The position numbers were made by a program, and so were the translations under genes. This document shows positions 40,637 to 49,567 of a stretch of 64,000 nt of DNA, piece after piece. The notes below the pieces were generated by a model. That model searched no databases and was not told where the DNA came from. It saw only the letters and a program-made list of their open reading frames with translations. This stretch comes from JBHFEI01 sp041928815 (lineage in GTDB: Bacteria > Pseudomonadota > Alphaproteobacteria > Rhizobiales > Rhizobiaceae). Within the stretch, counting starts at the first letter, position 1. Every line of letters starts with the position of its first letter. The DNA lies in NCBI RefSeq assembly GCF_041928815.1, contig NZ_JBHFEI010000002.1:186001-250000 (forward strand), in the 5' to 3' direction.

Positions 40637-42091
40637 TCAGCGCCGCAGCGTCAGGCCGACGCCGATGCGGGCGACGTCGCTCGCCGAGCCACCGGAGGGC
40701 TTGGTGCGCTCGAAGGAGACGTCACCGGTCAGCGCCAAATAGCGGTTGAGGTCCCAGGTGAGGCCGGCGCCGACCGACCAGACCGTTTCGTCGGCAAGCG
40801 TGCCGCCCGAGGGATAATCGCGGAAGGTGAAGCTGTTGGTCAGCCGGGCGACGAGCGCGGAGCGCAGCTCGTGCGCGAGGCCGCTGCGCAGCGTATAGGC
40901 GAGCGCGCCGCTTTCGCCCGCCGTCGTCGACGGCTCCACCGCTGTGATCAGGTTCAGCGACAGGTCCGTACCCCGGCGCGGCGACCAGTCGATGCGGCTG
41001 TCGAAGGTCAGGCCTTTCAGGTCCTTCAGCCGCGCATCCTCGAAGCGGACCGTCTCGTAGCCGAGCGCGAATTCGCCGCGCAGCTTCTCGCCGAGGTCGA
41101 TCTCTACGCCGCCGCGCCCGGCATAGGTCCGGTAGGAGCGCTCGAAGCCGAGCGCGTCGCGGCGAAGGTCGTAGCGCGACGCACCGAGGGAGGCTTCGAG
41201 GAAGGGGATGAGGGCGGGCGAGATCTCGTAGCCGATCCGGCCGCGCAGCGTCCCCGTGGCCCGGTCGCGGTCGGCGAGCGACAGGGTCGAGCCGTCGGAG
41301 AGCTTCGCATTGCCATAGAGGGAACGCTCGAAATCGACGCCGGCCGTGCCGCGCAGCAGGCCGAAGTCGCGGGTGATGTCGGCGCCGAGGCTGTAGGTGT
41401 GGATGCCGGACTGGACGCTGGCGCCGGAAATCGCGTTCGGATCGGTCGAATCCTCGCGCTCGAAATCGTAGCCGGCCTTCAGCGTCGCCGTCGTGTCGCG
41501 GCTGATGTCGAGGCGCAGCGCCGCGTCGATGCTGGCGCGCGGATCGGTCTCGCCCCTGCCGGCGACATTGCGCTGGTAGAAGCCCTCGCCGGTGACGGAA
41601 AGCGCGTGGCGCGACCAGTCAGAGGTGAGCGTGCCCTTGAGGCCGGTTTCGAGATAGCTGCGGCTCGTGCGCGAACCGCCGCTGCGCCGGCTTTCGTGAT
41701 TGACGGTCTGGCTCAGCGACGGCTTCAGCGTGAAGCTGCCGAGGCGGATGCCGGGGGCGTCGCTGCCATCGTCGCCGAAGCGCGGGCGCAGGCCGTCGAC
41801 CGTGCCTTCCGCCCGGTTGATGCGGCCGACATCCTCCGGCAGCAGGTCGACATCAAGGCCGTCGTCGGCGGGGATCGCCGCCGTTGCGGCGGTCTCCTCC
41901 ACCGGGCCGCGCAACGTATCCTCGCCGGCGGAGAGCGGCGTGGCGGCGACGCTGCCGGTCGTGCCGTCAACGCTCTGGGCAAGGGCGTCCGGGACCGGCC
42001 CGAGCGCGCAGCCGGCGGCGACGAGCAGCCATGCCGCCCGGGCGGGACGGCGGCTGTGCCGGTCCAACCTGCCTGAATCTGCTGGCGCCAT
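40637..42091 (-). CDS. Outer membrane beta-barrel protein (capsule/exopolysaccharide type)
   Basis: 484 aa. A signal peptide (about 1-38, ending DALAQ) precedes a disordered, acidic stretch, and from about residue 115 the chain alternates polar and hydrophobic residues with many short amphipathic strands (IRLGSFTLKPSLSQTVNHE, HALSVTGEGFYQRN, TATLKAGYDFERED, YLALTGDVSFERTKP). It ends with RIGVGLTLRR, a terminal strand. This resembles the OMP_b-brl_2/VpsM-type outer-membrane proteins linked with polysaccharide export, but no polysaccharide genes are adjacent. Function therefore uncertain. Confidence 0.8.
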   Translation of the reverse strand: MAPADSGRLDRHSRRPARAAWLLVAAGCALGPVPDALAQSVDGTTGSVAATPLSAGEDTLRGPVEETAATAAIPADDGLDVDLLPEDVGRINRAEGTVDGLRPRFGDDGSDAPGIRLGSFTLKPSLSQTVNHESRRSGGSRTSRSYLETGLKGTLTSDWSRHALSVTGEGFYQRNVAGRGETDPRASIDAALRLDISRDTTATLKAGYDFEREDSTDPNAISGASVQSGIHTYSLGADITRDFGLLRGTAGVDFERSLYGNAKLSDGSTLSLADRDRATGTLRGRIGYEISPALIPFLEASLGASRYDLRRDALGFERSYRTYAGRGGVEIDLGEKLRGEFALGYETVRFEDARLKDLKGLTFDSRIDWSPRRGTDLSLNLITAVEPSTTAGESGALAYTLRSGLAHELRSALVARLTNSFTFRDYPSGGTLADETVWSVGAGLTWDLNRYLALTGDVSFERTKPSGGSASDVARIGVGLTLRR

Positions 42092-42199
42092 GTGCCGAAT
42101 GCCCCTGCGAAAGATTGCCCGAATGTAAACCGTCGTGGTTAACCAATCCTTTCGGAGAGGGCGGCAGCAGGGCGACCAGCGGGGAAAATGCGGTCCGGA

Positions 42200-42664
42200 T
42201 CAGAGGTTTGCCGGCTCGACCTGCAGATGCGGCCCCTTGCCGGAGACGACGCGCACGCGGGTGCCCGCTGGCAGGTCCGGCCCCTCGACGATCCAGACCG
42301 AATCGTCGAGGCGAATGCGGCCGCGCCCCTCGGCCAGCGGTTCGCCGAGCACGGCGGTGCGGCCGACGAGGCTGTCGGCGCGGCGGTTGAGAAAGGGCTC
42401 GTCGGTCGCCGTCGTGTCGCGCGCCATCAGCCGGCGGGCGACCAGCGTGGTCGCGACGGCGAGCAGGGCGAAGACGAGGAGCTGCACCTGCCAGCTCCAG
42501 AGGCCGGCATCCCAGAGCATCAGCGAGAGGACGCCGACGAGGATGGCGGCGATGCCGATCCAGATCAGGAAGACGCCGGGCACGACGATCTCGGCGGCGA
42601 GCAGCACGAGGCCGAGCACCCACCAGGTCCAGGGGCCGAGTTCGAGAGCGATCCGTTCGACCAT
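42200..42664 (-). CDS. nfeD: NfeD-family membrane protein
   Basis: 154 aa from the ATG at 42664, one base after the stop of the SPFH gene. Hydrophobic helices at about residues 13-30, 33-50 and 58-76 are followed by a soluble OB-fold domain (SLVGRTAVLGEPLAEGRGRIRLDDSVWIVEGPDLPAGTRV in segments), the NfeD C-terminal signature. This is the short NfeD1b type without a protease domain. It pairs with stomatin-like proteins in membrane microdomains, and the coupled SPFH gene directly upstream fits that. Confidence 0.9.
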   Translation of the reverse strand: MVERIALELGPWTWWVLGLVLLAAEIVVPGVFLIWIGIAAILVGVLSLMLWDAGLWSWQVQLLVFALLAVATTLVARRLMARDTTATDEPFLNRRADSLVGRTAVLGEPLAEGRGRIRLDDSVWIVEGPDLPAGTRVRVVSGKGPHLQVEPANL

Positions 42665-42665
42665 G

Positions 42666-43670
42666 TCAGGCGCCCGACTGCGTCGGGTCGATCGGCCGGC
42701 GTATCTCGGGCGTGGCCGCGGCCCGGCGCCTTGTCTGCGCTGCCGGCGCATCGCCGTCGAACACTTCCCGGGCGATGGCGGCAATGCCGCCGAGCGAGCC
42801 GATCAGCGAGGACGCCTCGACCGGCATCAGCACCACCTTGCTGTTCGGCGCGCTGCCGATCGCCGACAGCGTTTCGGCATATTTCTGCGCGACGAAGTAG
42901 TTGATCGCCTGCACGTCGCCGTCGACGATCGCCTCGGAGACCATGCGCGTCGCCTTGGCTTCCGCTTCGGCCAGCCGCTCGCGTGCCTCGGCGTCGCGGA
43001 AGGCGGCCTCGCGCTGGCCTTCGGCCTGGAGGATCGCCGACTGCTTGGCGCCCTCGGCCCGCAGGATCTGCGCATTGCGCGCGCCCTCGGCTTCGAGCAC
43101 TAGCGCACGCTTCTCGCGCTCGGCCTTCATCTGCCGCGCCATGGCGTCGACCAGATCCTTCGGCGGCTGGATGTCCTTGATCTCGACGCGGGTGATCTTG
43201 ATGCCCCACGGGTTCGCCGCATCGTCGACGACATGCAGCAGCCGGTCGTTGATCGCCTCGCGGTTCGAGAGAAGTTCATCGAGGTCCATCGAGCCCATGA
43301 CCGAGCGGATGTTGGTCATGGTCAGGTTGAGGATGGCATTCTGCAGGTCGGAGACCTGATAGGCGGCCTGGGCCGGGTTCAGCACTTGGTAGAAGGCGAC
43401 GGCATCGGCGGAGACGCTGGCATTGTCGCGGGTGATCACCTCCTGCGTCGGCACGTCGAGCACCTGTTCCATCACGTTCATCTTGGCGCCGATGCGGTCG
43501 ATGAAGGGGACGATGAGGTTGAGGCCCGGCTCAAGCGTCCGGGTGTAGCGGCCGAAGCGCTCGACGGTGAAGCGAAAGCCCTGCGGCACCGTCTTGATGC
43601 CGGCGAAGAGCACGAGGACGACGACGACGACAAAGGCGATGACGACGATGTCGAGTCCGGCAAACGGCAT
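42666..43670 (-). CDS. qmcA: SPFH/Band 7 stomatin-like protein (QmcA-type)
   Basis: 334 aa. One N-terminal membrane helix (about 8-25) precedes the Band 7 domain: TVPQGFRFTVERFGRYTRTLEPGLN, VLDVPTQEVITRDNASV, VLNPAQAAYQVSDLQNAI, SVMGSMDLDELLSNREAIN and WGIKITRVEIKDIQPP. A long alanine/glutamate-rich coiled coil follows (about 180-260), then VVLMPVEASSLIGSLGG. Stomatin-like proteins form large membrane-bound cages with NfeD partners and affect membrane-protein quality control. The nfeD gene follows with one base between stop and start. Confidence 0.92.
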   Translation of the reverse strand: MPFAGLDIVVIAFVVVVVLVLFAGIKTVPQGFRFTVERFGRYTRTLEPGLNLIVPFIDRIGAKMNVMEQVLDVPTQEVITRDNASVSADAVAFYQVLNPAQAAYQVSDLQNAILNLTMTNIRSVMGSMDLDELLSNREAINDRLLHVVDDAANPWGIKITRVEIKDIQPPKDLVDAMARQMKAEREKRALVLEAEGARNAQILRAEGAKQSAILQAEGQREAAFRDAEARERLAEAEAKATRMVSEAIVDGDVQAINYFVAQKYAETLSAIGSAPNSKVVLMPVEASSLIGSLGGIAAIAREVFDGDAPAAQTRRRAAATPEIRRPIDPTQSGA

Positions 43671-43883
43671 GGTCTTTCCCTTCTTCCACGGGAGTCGCTG
43701 GCAGCACCAATCGAGGATCTGCCAGGCTCGTTCTGAACCGGACAGACCCTATCGTCTTTTGTTGTCGTTTGTCTTCCCGGGATAAACGGATCTCCCGTAT
43801 CTCCGGCACACGCTAGGGACAGAACGGTCCGGCCGGCCGGATTATTTCCTGTCCTTCCGGGAAATTTCGCGCCTGCTGCCTTT

Positions 43884-44918
43884 TTACACCCAGCCTTGCA
43901 GTTCGCGGCGCACGACATGTTCGAGCACGCGCATCCCGTCCGGCCCGTCGTTGAGGCAGGGGATATGGGTGAATTTCTCCCCGCCGGCATGATGGAAGGT
44001 CTCTCCGGCGGCGACCGCGATCTCCTCCAGCGTCTCGAGACAGTCCGAAACGAAGCCGGGATTGATGACGGCGATGCGCTTCACCCCGTCCGTTGCGAGT
44101 TTCTCCACCGTCTTGTCGGTGTAGGGCTGCAGCCACTCCTCCGGCCCGAAGCGCGACTGGAAGGTGACCATCAGCTTTTCCTTCGTCCAGCCGAGCCGCT
44201 CGCGCAGGAGCCGCGCCGTCTTCATGCACTGGCAGTGATAGGGATCGCCCTTGGTGAAATAGGATTTCGGAATGCCATGGAACGAGGTCAGCACCACCTC
44301 CGGCTCCCAGTCGAGCGTGGCGAGGTGGGCGGTGATCGATCTCGCCAGCGCGTCGATATAGACGGGATCGTCGTGATAGGGCGGCACGGTGCGCAGCGCC
44401 GGCTGCCAGCGCATTTTCAGAAGCGCCTCGAAGGCCTTGTCGTTGACGGTGGCGGTCGTCGCCGCCGCATATTGCGGATAGAGCGGGAAGAGCAGGATGC
44501 GCTCGCATCCCGCCTTGTGCAGGGCGTCGATCCGCGACGCGATCGAGGGCTGGCCGTAGCGCATCGCCCAGTCGACGACGACATGGGGATGGCCGGCGAG
44601 CGACGCCGCCATCTTCTCCGCCTGGCTGCGGGTATGGGTGCGCAGGTAGCTCTCGTTCCGGTCGGTGTTCCAGATCGACTGGTAGGCCTTGCCGACCTTG
44701 GCGGGTCGGGTGCGAAGCACGATGCCGAAAAGGATCGGATACCAGAGATATTTCGGCCATTCGATGACACGGCCGTCGGTCAGGAATTCGCGCAGGTAGC
44801 GCCGCATCGACACGGGGTCGGTTCCGTCCGGCGTGCCGAGGTTGACGAGCAGCACGCCGACCTTGCCGAAGGCGACGGGCGGGTGGTTGACGGCGATCAT
44901 CTCGGCATTCGGCTGCAT
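43884..44918 (-). CDS. hemH: Ferrochelatase
   Basis: 344 aa. GVLLVNLGTPDGTDP, SVRRYL-like VSMRRYLREFLTDGRVIEWPK, LLFPLYPQYAAATTAT, VLTSFHGIPKSYFTKGDPYHCQC (catalytic histidine in SFHGIP) and the C-terminal glutamate-containing SDCLETLEEI block are all typical. It inserts Fe2+ into protoporphyrin IX, the last step of haem synthesis, at the inner face of the cytoplasmic membrane. No Fe-S cysteine set at the C-terminus is evident. It is transcribed as a single gene; the 213 bases downstream hold the SPFH promoter. Confidence 0.96.
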   Translation of the reverse strand: MQPNAEMIAVNHPPVAFGKVGVLLVNLGTPDGTDPVSMRRYLREFLTDGRVIEWPKYLWYPILFGIVLRTRPAKVGKAYQSIWNTDRNESYLRTHTRSQAEKMAASLAGHPHVVVDWAMRYGQPSIASRIDALHKAGCERILLFPLYPQYAAATTATVNDKAFEALLKMRWQPALRTVPPYHDDPVYIDALARSITAHLATLDWEPEVVLTSFHGIPKSYFTKGDPYHCQCMKTARLLRERLGWTKEKLMVTFQSRFGPEEWLQPYTDKTVEKLATDGVKRIAVINPGFVSDCLETLEEIAVAAGETFHHAGGEKFTHIPCLNDGPDGMRVLEHVVRRELQGWV

Positions 44919-44990
44919 GGCGGGCTTCCGGTGGTGGACGGGGTTCGCCGCCTTCTACGTGCGATGGCGGCGGCGGTTTATGCTATCTAG

Positions 44991-45023
44991 AAAGAAAAAC
45001 CGGCGCGGGAAACCCCGCGCCGG
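44991..45023 (-). terminator. Terminator of the 5'-nucleotidase gene
   Basis: On the minus strand CCGGCGCGGG (45014-45023) pairs with 45000-45009 through a 4-nt loop and is followed by TTTTTCTTT. It lies about 65 bases beyond the stop at 45088. A second small hairpin (GGGACAT/ATGTCCC) sits at 45034-45048. Confidence 0.75.
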
Positions 45024-45087
45024 CCGAAGCGGCGGGACATAATGTCCCGGAAAAAGCCCCGTCGACAAAACCCGTCGACAAACCCCG

Positions 45088-47310
45088 TCACCGTGCCGGG
45101 ATGTCGAGTTCCGCGCCGATCGGCAGGCGGCGCGGTTCCGGCTTGCCGTTCGCCTCCGAGATCGTCGGCCAGAGCGTGCCGTCGCCATAGAAGCGGACGG
45201 CGAGATCCCAGAGCGTATCGCCGGCAGCGATGACATGCTTCAGGTCGGCCGGCTGGTCCGCCGTGGCGGTGTCGGCCGCAGGCTCCGTCGTCGGGCTTGC
45301 CGCCTGCGGCTCGGTGGTGGTCGCCTGCGGCTCGGTGGTGGTCGCCTGCGGCTCGGTGGTGGTCGCCTGCGGCTCGGTGGTGGTGGTCGCGGCCGGAGGC
45401 GTTGCCGCCTCGCCGGCGGGCGTTGTGGCCGAGGGGTCCGCGGTCTGAGGCTCCGGCGTCGACGGTGCGGTCGTCGACGGGGTCGCGGCTGCCGGCTCCT
45501 CGGTTGCTGGGCTTGCGGTCCCGGGCTCGGGCGCCATTTCCGCCGGCGTGTCGGCCGCGCCTGCCTCCGGTGCCGTCGCCGGCGCGGTCGCCTCGTCGTT
45601 CGACGGTGCGGCTGCGGGCTCGGACGTCGCAGGCGCTTCCGTCACGGGCGTGCTCGCCTCGGCCGCGGCCTCGGGCGTCATTTCCGCCGCCGGCGTCGTC
45701 GATTCCTTCACTTCCGTGATGCGGCTGTCGGTGAAGGGCTTGTAGGGAGTGTGCGCCGTCAGGTAGTCGGCGACGGCGATCTCGAGGCTCGGGCCATAGT
45801 CATAGGCGTTGCGGGCCTTTTCCGCGAACACCGAGAAGCCGTCGCCGCCCGAGCGGAGGTAGTTGTTGGCGGCGACGCCGTAGGTCTTGGCCGGATCGAG
45901 CGGCACGAAGCCGTCGCCTTCGCTGACTTCGACCGACAGGATGCGCCCGCCGGCGGGCTTCGACCGGTCGAAGGAATATTTGAGCCCCGCCACCTGCAGG
46001 AAGCGCCCGGCGCCCTCGTCGATCTGGCTGACACCATTTTCAAGCGCCGCGATGATGTCCGCGCCGGTCAGCTGGAAGGTCGCGACCGTGTTCTGGAAGG
46101 GCAGCACGGTCAGCACCTCGCCCATCGACACGTCGCCCGCATCGATCGAGGCGCGCAGGCCGCCGCCATTGGCGAAGGCGATGGTGATTCCCTGGCCCTT
46201 GACGCGGTCGAGCGTCGCGTCGGCGACGAGGTTGCCCATCTCGCATTCCTGCGCGCGGCAGGTGTCGCGCCCGCCGTCGATCGGCGCCTCGCTGCGGCCG
46301 ATGACTTTTGCGCGCAGCGCCTCGATCGGCTTGCCGAGCTCGGCAATGCGGGCGAGCACCGCCTCGTCCGGCGTCACCGACCCGTCGACCAGGATCGGCG
46401 CGCCGGTCGCCGCCTTCACCACGCCGGCGTCGTCGAAGGTGACGACGAGGTCGCCCAGATACTTGCCATAGGCGCCGGCCTGCACCACCGGCACCTTGTA
46501 GCCGCCGGGATTGTCGACCATCGTCGGATAGGGGCCTTCCGCCTTCTCGTCCGTGTTGGAGAGCAGGCTGTGCGAATGGCCGCCGACGACCACGTCGACG
46601 TCGGGGATCTTCGCGATCGCCGCGAGGTCGCGCGGATAGCCGACATGGGTCAGCGCGACGATCTTGTTGGCGCCCTGCTTCTTCACCTCTTCGATCGCGG
46701 CGGTGATCGAAGCGACGTCGTCGCCGATCAGCACGTTCGGTCCGGGCGAGGCGAGTTCCGGCGTGTCGTTGGCGACCGCGCCGACGATGCCGATCTTTTC
46801 TCCGCCGACATCGAGGATGACGAAAGGCTTGACCCGGTCGCCGAGCTTCGATTCGTAGCCGGCCAGCACATTGGCGGTGACGACGGGGAAGGCGACCTTG
46901 TCGAGGAAGCCGGCCAGGCCGTCCTCGCTGTCGTCGAATTCGTGGTTGCCGACGGTCATCGCGTCGAACTTCATCAGGTTGAGGAATTCGGCCTCCGCCA
47001 CGCCCTTGTAGGTCGTGTAGAACAGCGATCCTTGGAAATTGTCGCCGCCGTTCAGGAGAAGCACGTTCTTGCCGGAAAGTGCGGCGCGGCGTTGGTCGAT
47101 CAGCGTCTTCAGCCGCGCGGCGCCGCCGAAGCACGCGTTCTTGCCTTCCTCCTCGGCCGAGCAGGTCGAATCGTACGTGTTGATCGACTCGATGCGCGAA
47201 TGGAAGTCGTTGATGTGCAGGATGTTGAGCTCGTAGTCCGCAAGCGCGGTGCCGGCGGAAAGGGCGAGCGCGAACGCGCCGATCAATCCGGATGCGAAAC
47301 TTCTGGCCAT
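45088..47310 (-). CDS. 5'-nucleotidase/metallophosphatase with C-terminal LysM domain
   Basis: 740 aa. Signal peptide 1-24. The metallophosphatase domain (about 27-250) has LNILHINDFHSRIE, LLLNGGDNFQGSLFY, TVGNHEFDD, VALTHVGYPRD and VVVGGHSHSLL. The 5'-nucleotidase C-terminal domain (about 330-510) has GNLVADATLDRVKGQ, IAFANGGGLRASIDAG and YGVAANNYLRSGGDGF. A Pro/Thr/Glu/Ala linker of about 150 residues follows, with four identical TTTEPQA repeats, and a LysM module ends the protein (AAGDTLWDLAVRFYGDG). It likely dephosphorylates nucleotides in the periplasm while anchored to peptidoglycan. The LysM extension is unusual for UshA-type proteins. Confidence 0.92.
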   Translation of the reverse strand: MARSFASGLIGAFALALSAGTALADYELNILHINDFHSRIESINTYDSTCSAEEEGKNACFGGAARLKTLIDQRRAALSGKNVLLLNGGDNFQGSLFYTTYKGVAEAEFLNLMKFDAMTVGNHEFDDSEDGLAGFLDKVAFPVVTANVLAGYESKLGDRVKPFVILDVGGEKIGIVGAVANDTPELASPGPNVLIGDDVASITAAIEEVKKQGANKIVALTHVGYPRDLAAIAKIPDVDVVVGGHSHSLLSNTDEKAEGPYPTMVDNPGGYKVPVVQAGAYGKYLGDLVVTFDDAGVVKAATGAPILVDGSVTPDEAVLARIAELGKPIEALRAKVIGRSEAPIDGGRDTCRAQECEMGNLVADATLDRVKGQGITIAFANGGGLRASIDAGDVSMGEVLTVLPFQNTVATFQLTGADIIAALENGVSQIDEGAGRFLQVAGLKYSFDRSKPAGGRILSVEVSEGDGFVPLDPAKTYGVAANNYLRSGGDGFSVFAEKARNAYDYGPSLEIAVADYLTAHTPYKPFTDSRITEVKESTTPAAEMTPEAAAEASTPVTEAPATSEPAAAPSNDEATAPATAPEAGAADTPAEMAPEPGTASPATEEPAAATPSTTAPSTPEPQTADPSATTPAGEAATPPAATTTTEPQATTTEPQATTTEPQATTTEPQAASPTTEPAADTATADQPADLKHVIAAGDTLWDLAVRFYGDGTLWPTISEANGKPEPRRLPIGAELDIPAR
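45301..45384 (-). repeat. Four perfect 21-bp tandem repeats in the nucleotidase gene
   Basis: The unit CGCCTGCGGCTCGGTGGTGG plus T is repeated four times head to tail without a mismatch (45301, 45322, 45343, 45364). Each copy encodes seven residues of the linker, in frame. Identical copies suggest recent slippage or unequal crossover. Confidence 0.95.
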
Positions 47311-47443
47311 GACTGTCTCCGATGGTTGGGCCCAAGGCAGGCGCGCGGGCCGGGCCGGTCGCGCCTGCTTCGTAACGGACTATCTATGCGGCGCCGGCCA
47401 TCGGACAAGGCCTTGCGAAAAGGGCGGAAAGCCCCGGCGACGG

Positions 47444-47815
47444 CTACGCCCGGCGCGCCAGCGAGAACTGGGCGCCGGCGGCCGTCGTACAGTTCAATTG
47501 TGACGCGGTGACGAGCTGGCAGGCGACCTTCTGCTGCGTCTTGCGCACGAGCGAGGTCATGTTGATCTCGACGAGCTGTGGCGACACATGGATGTAGTTG
47601 CCGGAGGCAAGCAGCTGGTTGGTGTCGGTGGTGCGGGTGTTGAAGGTGCCGCCGGCAAAGGTCGAGACGATGCCGTTCGGGTCGACCCAGGACCCCTCGA
47701 CCGTCGGCGCGGCGCGCACCGGCGCCGGGCGGTCGATCTCGCGGATCGGCGCCGACTGGCAGGCGGCAAGGCTGCCGGCGGCGGCAAGAACGGTGAGCAC
47801 GGCGAAAGGCTTCAT
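47444..47815 (-). CDS. omp10: Outer membrane lipoprotein Omp10
   Basis: 123 aa from the ATG at 47815. The lipoprotein signal peptide ends LAACQS, with the lipidated cysteine near residue 19. The mature protein matches the Brucella/Rhizobium Omp10 family (recalled): VEGSWVDPNGIVSTFAGGTFNTRTTDTNQLLASGNY, then SPQLVEINMTSLVRKTQQKVAC, and the end FSLARR, in the same order. It is an outer-membrane lipoprotein of unknown molecular role, needed for envelope fitness in Brucella. It is transcribed on the same strand as, but apart from, the nucleotidase gene. Confidence 0.88.
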   Translation of the reverse strand: MKPFAVLTVLAAAGSLAACQSAPIREIDRPAPVRAAPTVEGSWVDPNGIVSTFAGGTFNTRTTDTNQLLASGNYIHVSPQLVEINMTSLVRKTQQKVACQLVTASQLNCTTAAGAQFSLARRA

Positions 47816-47948
47816 GAACGCATCCCTGGACTGTCTGTCGCGGCCGGCCGTCGCAACGGTTGCCGGCCGAGGTGTCGAAACCATGCCGCGATCGCGCCCC
47901 GAAAGCAAGGGCGCGGCGCGCAACGGCGGGGTCCGTCCCCGAACGGCA

Positions 47949-47973
47949 AAACGCCCGGCCGGGCCGGGCGTTT
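47949..47973. terminator. Terminator downstream of homospermidine synthase
   Basis: AAACGCCCGGCC (47949-47960) and GGCCGGGCGTTT (47962-47973) form a perfect 12-bp stem around one base. On the minus strand it ends in TTTTGCC. It lies 25 bases beyond the synthase stop. Confidence 0.7.
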
Positions 47974-47997
47974 CCAAAACGGCGGGTCGATGCGCGA

Positions 47998-49449
47998 TCA
48001 ACGCACCAGGATGTTGCGGAACTGCCACGGATCCTTCTCGTCGATGTCCTCCGGGAACAGGCCCGGGCGACCTTCGAGCGGGGTCCAGTCGGTATAGTGT
48101 CCCTCGACCGGGCCCAGATAGGGGCGCTGGACCTCGAGGCAGCGCCGGTAGTCCATTTCGTCGGCCTCGACGATGCCGGCCTTCGGATTCTCCAGCGCCC
48201 AGACCATGCCGGCGAGCACGGCCGAGGTCACCTGCAGGCCGGTCGCGTTCTGGTAGGGGGCGATGCGGCGGGTTTCCTCCAGCGACAGGCGCGATCCGTA
48301 CCAGTAGGCATTCTTGTCATGGCCGTAGAGCAGCACGCCGAGCTCGTCGATGCCGTCGACCAGCTCGTGCTCGTCGAGCACGTGGAGCACCGGCTGCGCC
48401 TTGCCGCCATTGCCGAACATTTCATGCAGCGACAGCACGGCGTCATTGGCCGGATGATAGGCGTAATGGCAGGTCGGACGGTAGCTGGCGTCGCCGTCCT
48501 TGTCGTGGACGGTAAAGTAGTCGGCGATCGAGATCGACTCGTTGTGGGTGACGAGGAAGCCGTATTGCGGGCCGGGCGTCGGGCACCAGGTGCGCACGCG
48601 GGTGTTGGCGCCGGGCTGTTCCAGATAGATCGCAGCCTTGCAGCCCTTCTTGTGCTCCTTGGCGTTCTTCGGCTTCCAGGTCTCGTGCGTGCCCCAGCCG
48701 AGTTCGGAGGGCTGCAGGCCTTCGGAGATGAAGCCCTCGACCGACCAGGTGTTCCAGAAGACGTCGAGCGGCTTCGGGTTGATCGTGCGCTGGGTGTCGC
48801 GCTCGGCAATGTGGATGCCCTTGACGCCGACCTTCTTCATCAGCTTCGCCCAGCCTTCGCGGTCTTCCTGGGCCGGCTCGTCGAATTTCAGTTCGAGGTC
48901 GGTGGCGAGGTTGACCAGCGCCTGCTTGACGAACCAGGAGACCATGCCCGGATTGGCGCCGCAGCAGGAGACGGCGGTGGTGCCGCCCGGATGCTTCTTC
49001 TTCTCGTGGCGCACGGTCTCGCGGAGCGCATAGTTGGTGCGCTCGGCGTTCTTCATGTCCTTGTCGAAGTAGAAGCCGAGCCAGGGCTCGACGACCGTGT
49101 CGATGTAGAGCACGTCCAGCTTGCGGCAGAACTTCATCAGGTCGAGCGAGGAGGTGTCGACCGAGAGGTTGACGCAGAAGCCCTGGCCCTCGCCTTCGGT
49201 CAGCAGCGGCTCGAGCAGGTCCTTGTAGTTGTCCTTCGTCACGTGGGCGCGGATGTGGCGCACGCCGTGGCGTTCGAGGATCTCGGTGTCGGCGGCGTCC
49301 TCGCGCGGATCGATGACGACCATCCGGCTCTTGTCGTAGGTGAAATGCCGTTCGATGAGCGGCAGCGTGCCGCGGCCGATCGAGCCGAAGCCGATCATCA
49401 CGACCGGGCCGGTGATTTCGCCATATACCGGATAGGTGGTCTCGTTCAT
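47998..49449 (-). CDS. hss: Homospermidine synthase
   Basis: 483 aa from the ATG at 49449 (MNETTYPVYGEITGP), which gives the usual family length; methionines at 49485 and 49494 are in frame upstream. The Rossmann NAD-binding motif VVMIGFGSIGRGTLPLIERH is near the start, followed by VVIDPRED, DTSSLDLMKFC, YIDTVVEPW, and the family blocks SCCGANPGMVSWFVKQAL and FWNTWSVEGFISEG. It makes homospermidine from two putrescines (or putrescine and spermidine) in an NAD-dependent hydride-recycling reaction. Homospermidine is a main polyamine of rhizobia. Cytoplasmic, monocistronic with a terminator. Confidence 0.95.
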   Translation of the reverse strand: MNETTYPVYGEITGPVVMIGFGSIGRGTLPLIERHFTYDKSRMVVIDPREDAADTEILERHGVRHIRAHVTKDNYKDLLEPLLTEGEGQGFCVNLSVDTSSLDLMKFCRKLDVLYIDTVVEPWLGFYFDKDMKNAERTNYALRETVRHEKKKHPGGTTAVSCCGANPGMVSWFVKQALVNLATDLELKFDEPAQEDREGWAKLMKKVGVKGIHIAERDTQRTINPKPLDVFWNTWSVEGFISEGLQPSELGWGTHETWKPKNAKEHKKGCKAAIYLEQPGANTRVRTWCPTPGPQYGFLVTHNESISIADYFTVHDKDGDASYRPTCHYAYHPANDAVLSLHEMFGNGGKAQPVLHVLDEHELVDGIDELGVLLYGHDKNAYWYGSRLSLEETRRIAPYQNATGLQVTSAVLAGMVWALENPKAGIVEADEMDYRRCLEVQRPYLGPVEGHYTDWTPLEGRPGLFPEDIDEKDPWQFRNILVR

Positions 49450-49567
49450 TTTCTGCCGGATCTCCGTTCCATTGTCTGAAGCCATGCTGGGCATGCGGTT
49501 TCGTTCGCGAAGGGCTAGAGCACAGATTGCTGTCACAATAAAGGCCCGGCCGGTGGCGATCGGCGGC

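Noticed and set aside
42105..42150. GTAAACC/GGTTAAC near-palindrome upstream of the outer-membrane protein gene, considered as a CtrA site.
   Set aside because: The spacing does not match TTAA-N7-TTAA and one arm has a mismatch. The evidence is too weak to call.
45060..45092. Repeated GTCGACAAA words after the nucleotidase gene.
   Set aside because: Only two to three short imperfect copies beyond the stop codon. They fit local duplication, not an attachment site or origin.
45301..45384. Regular short repeats that could be taken for a CRISPR array.
   Set aside because: The units are contiguous with no spacers and encode an in-frame protein repeat.
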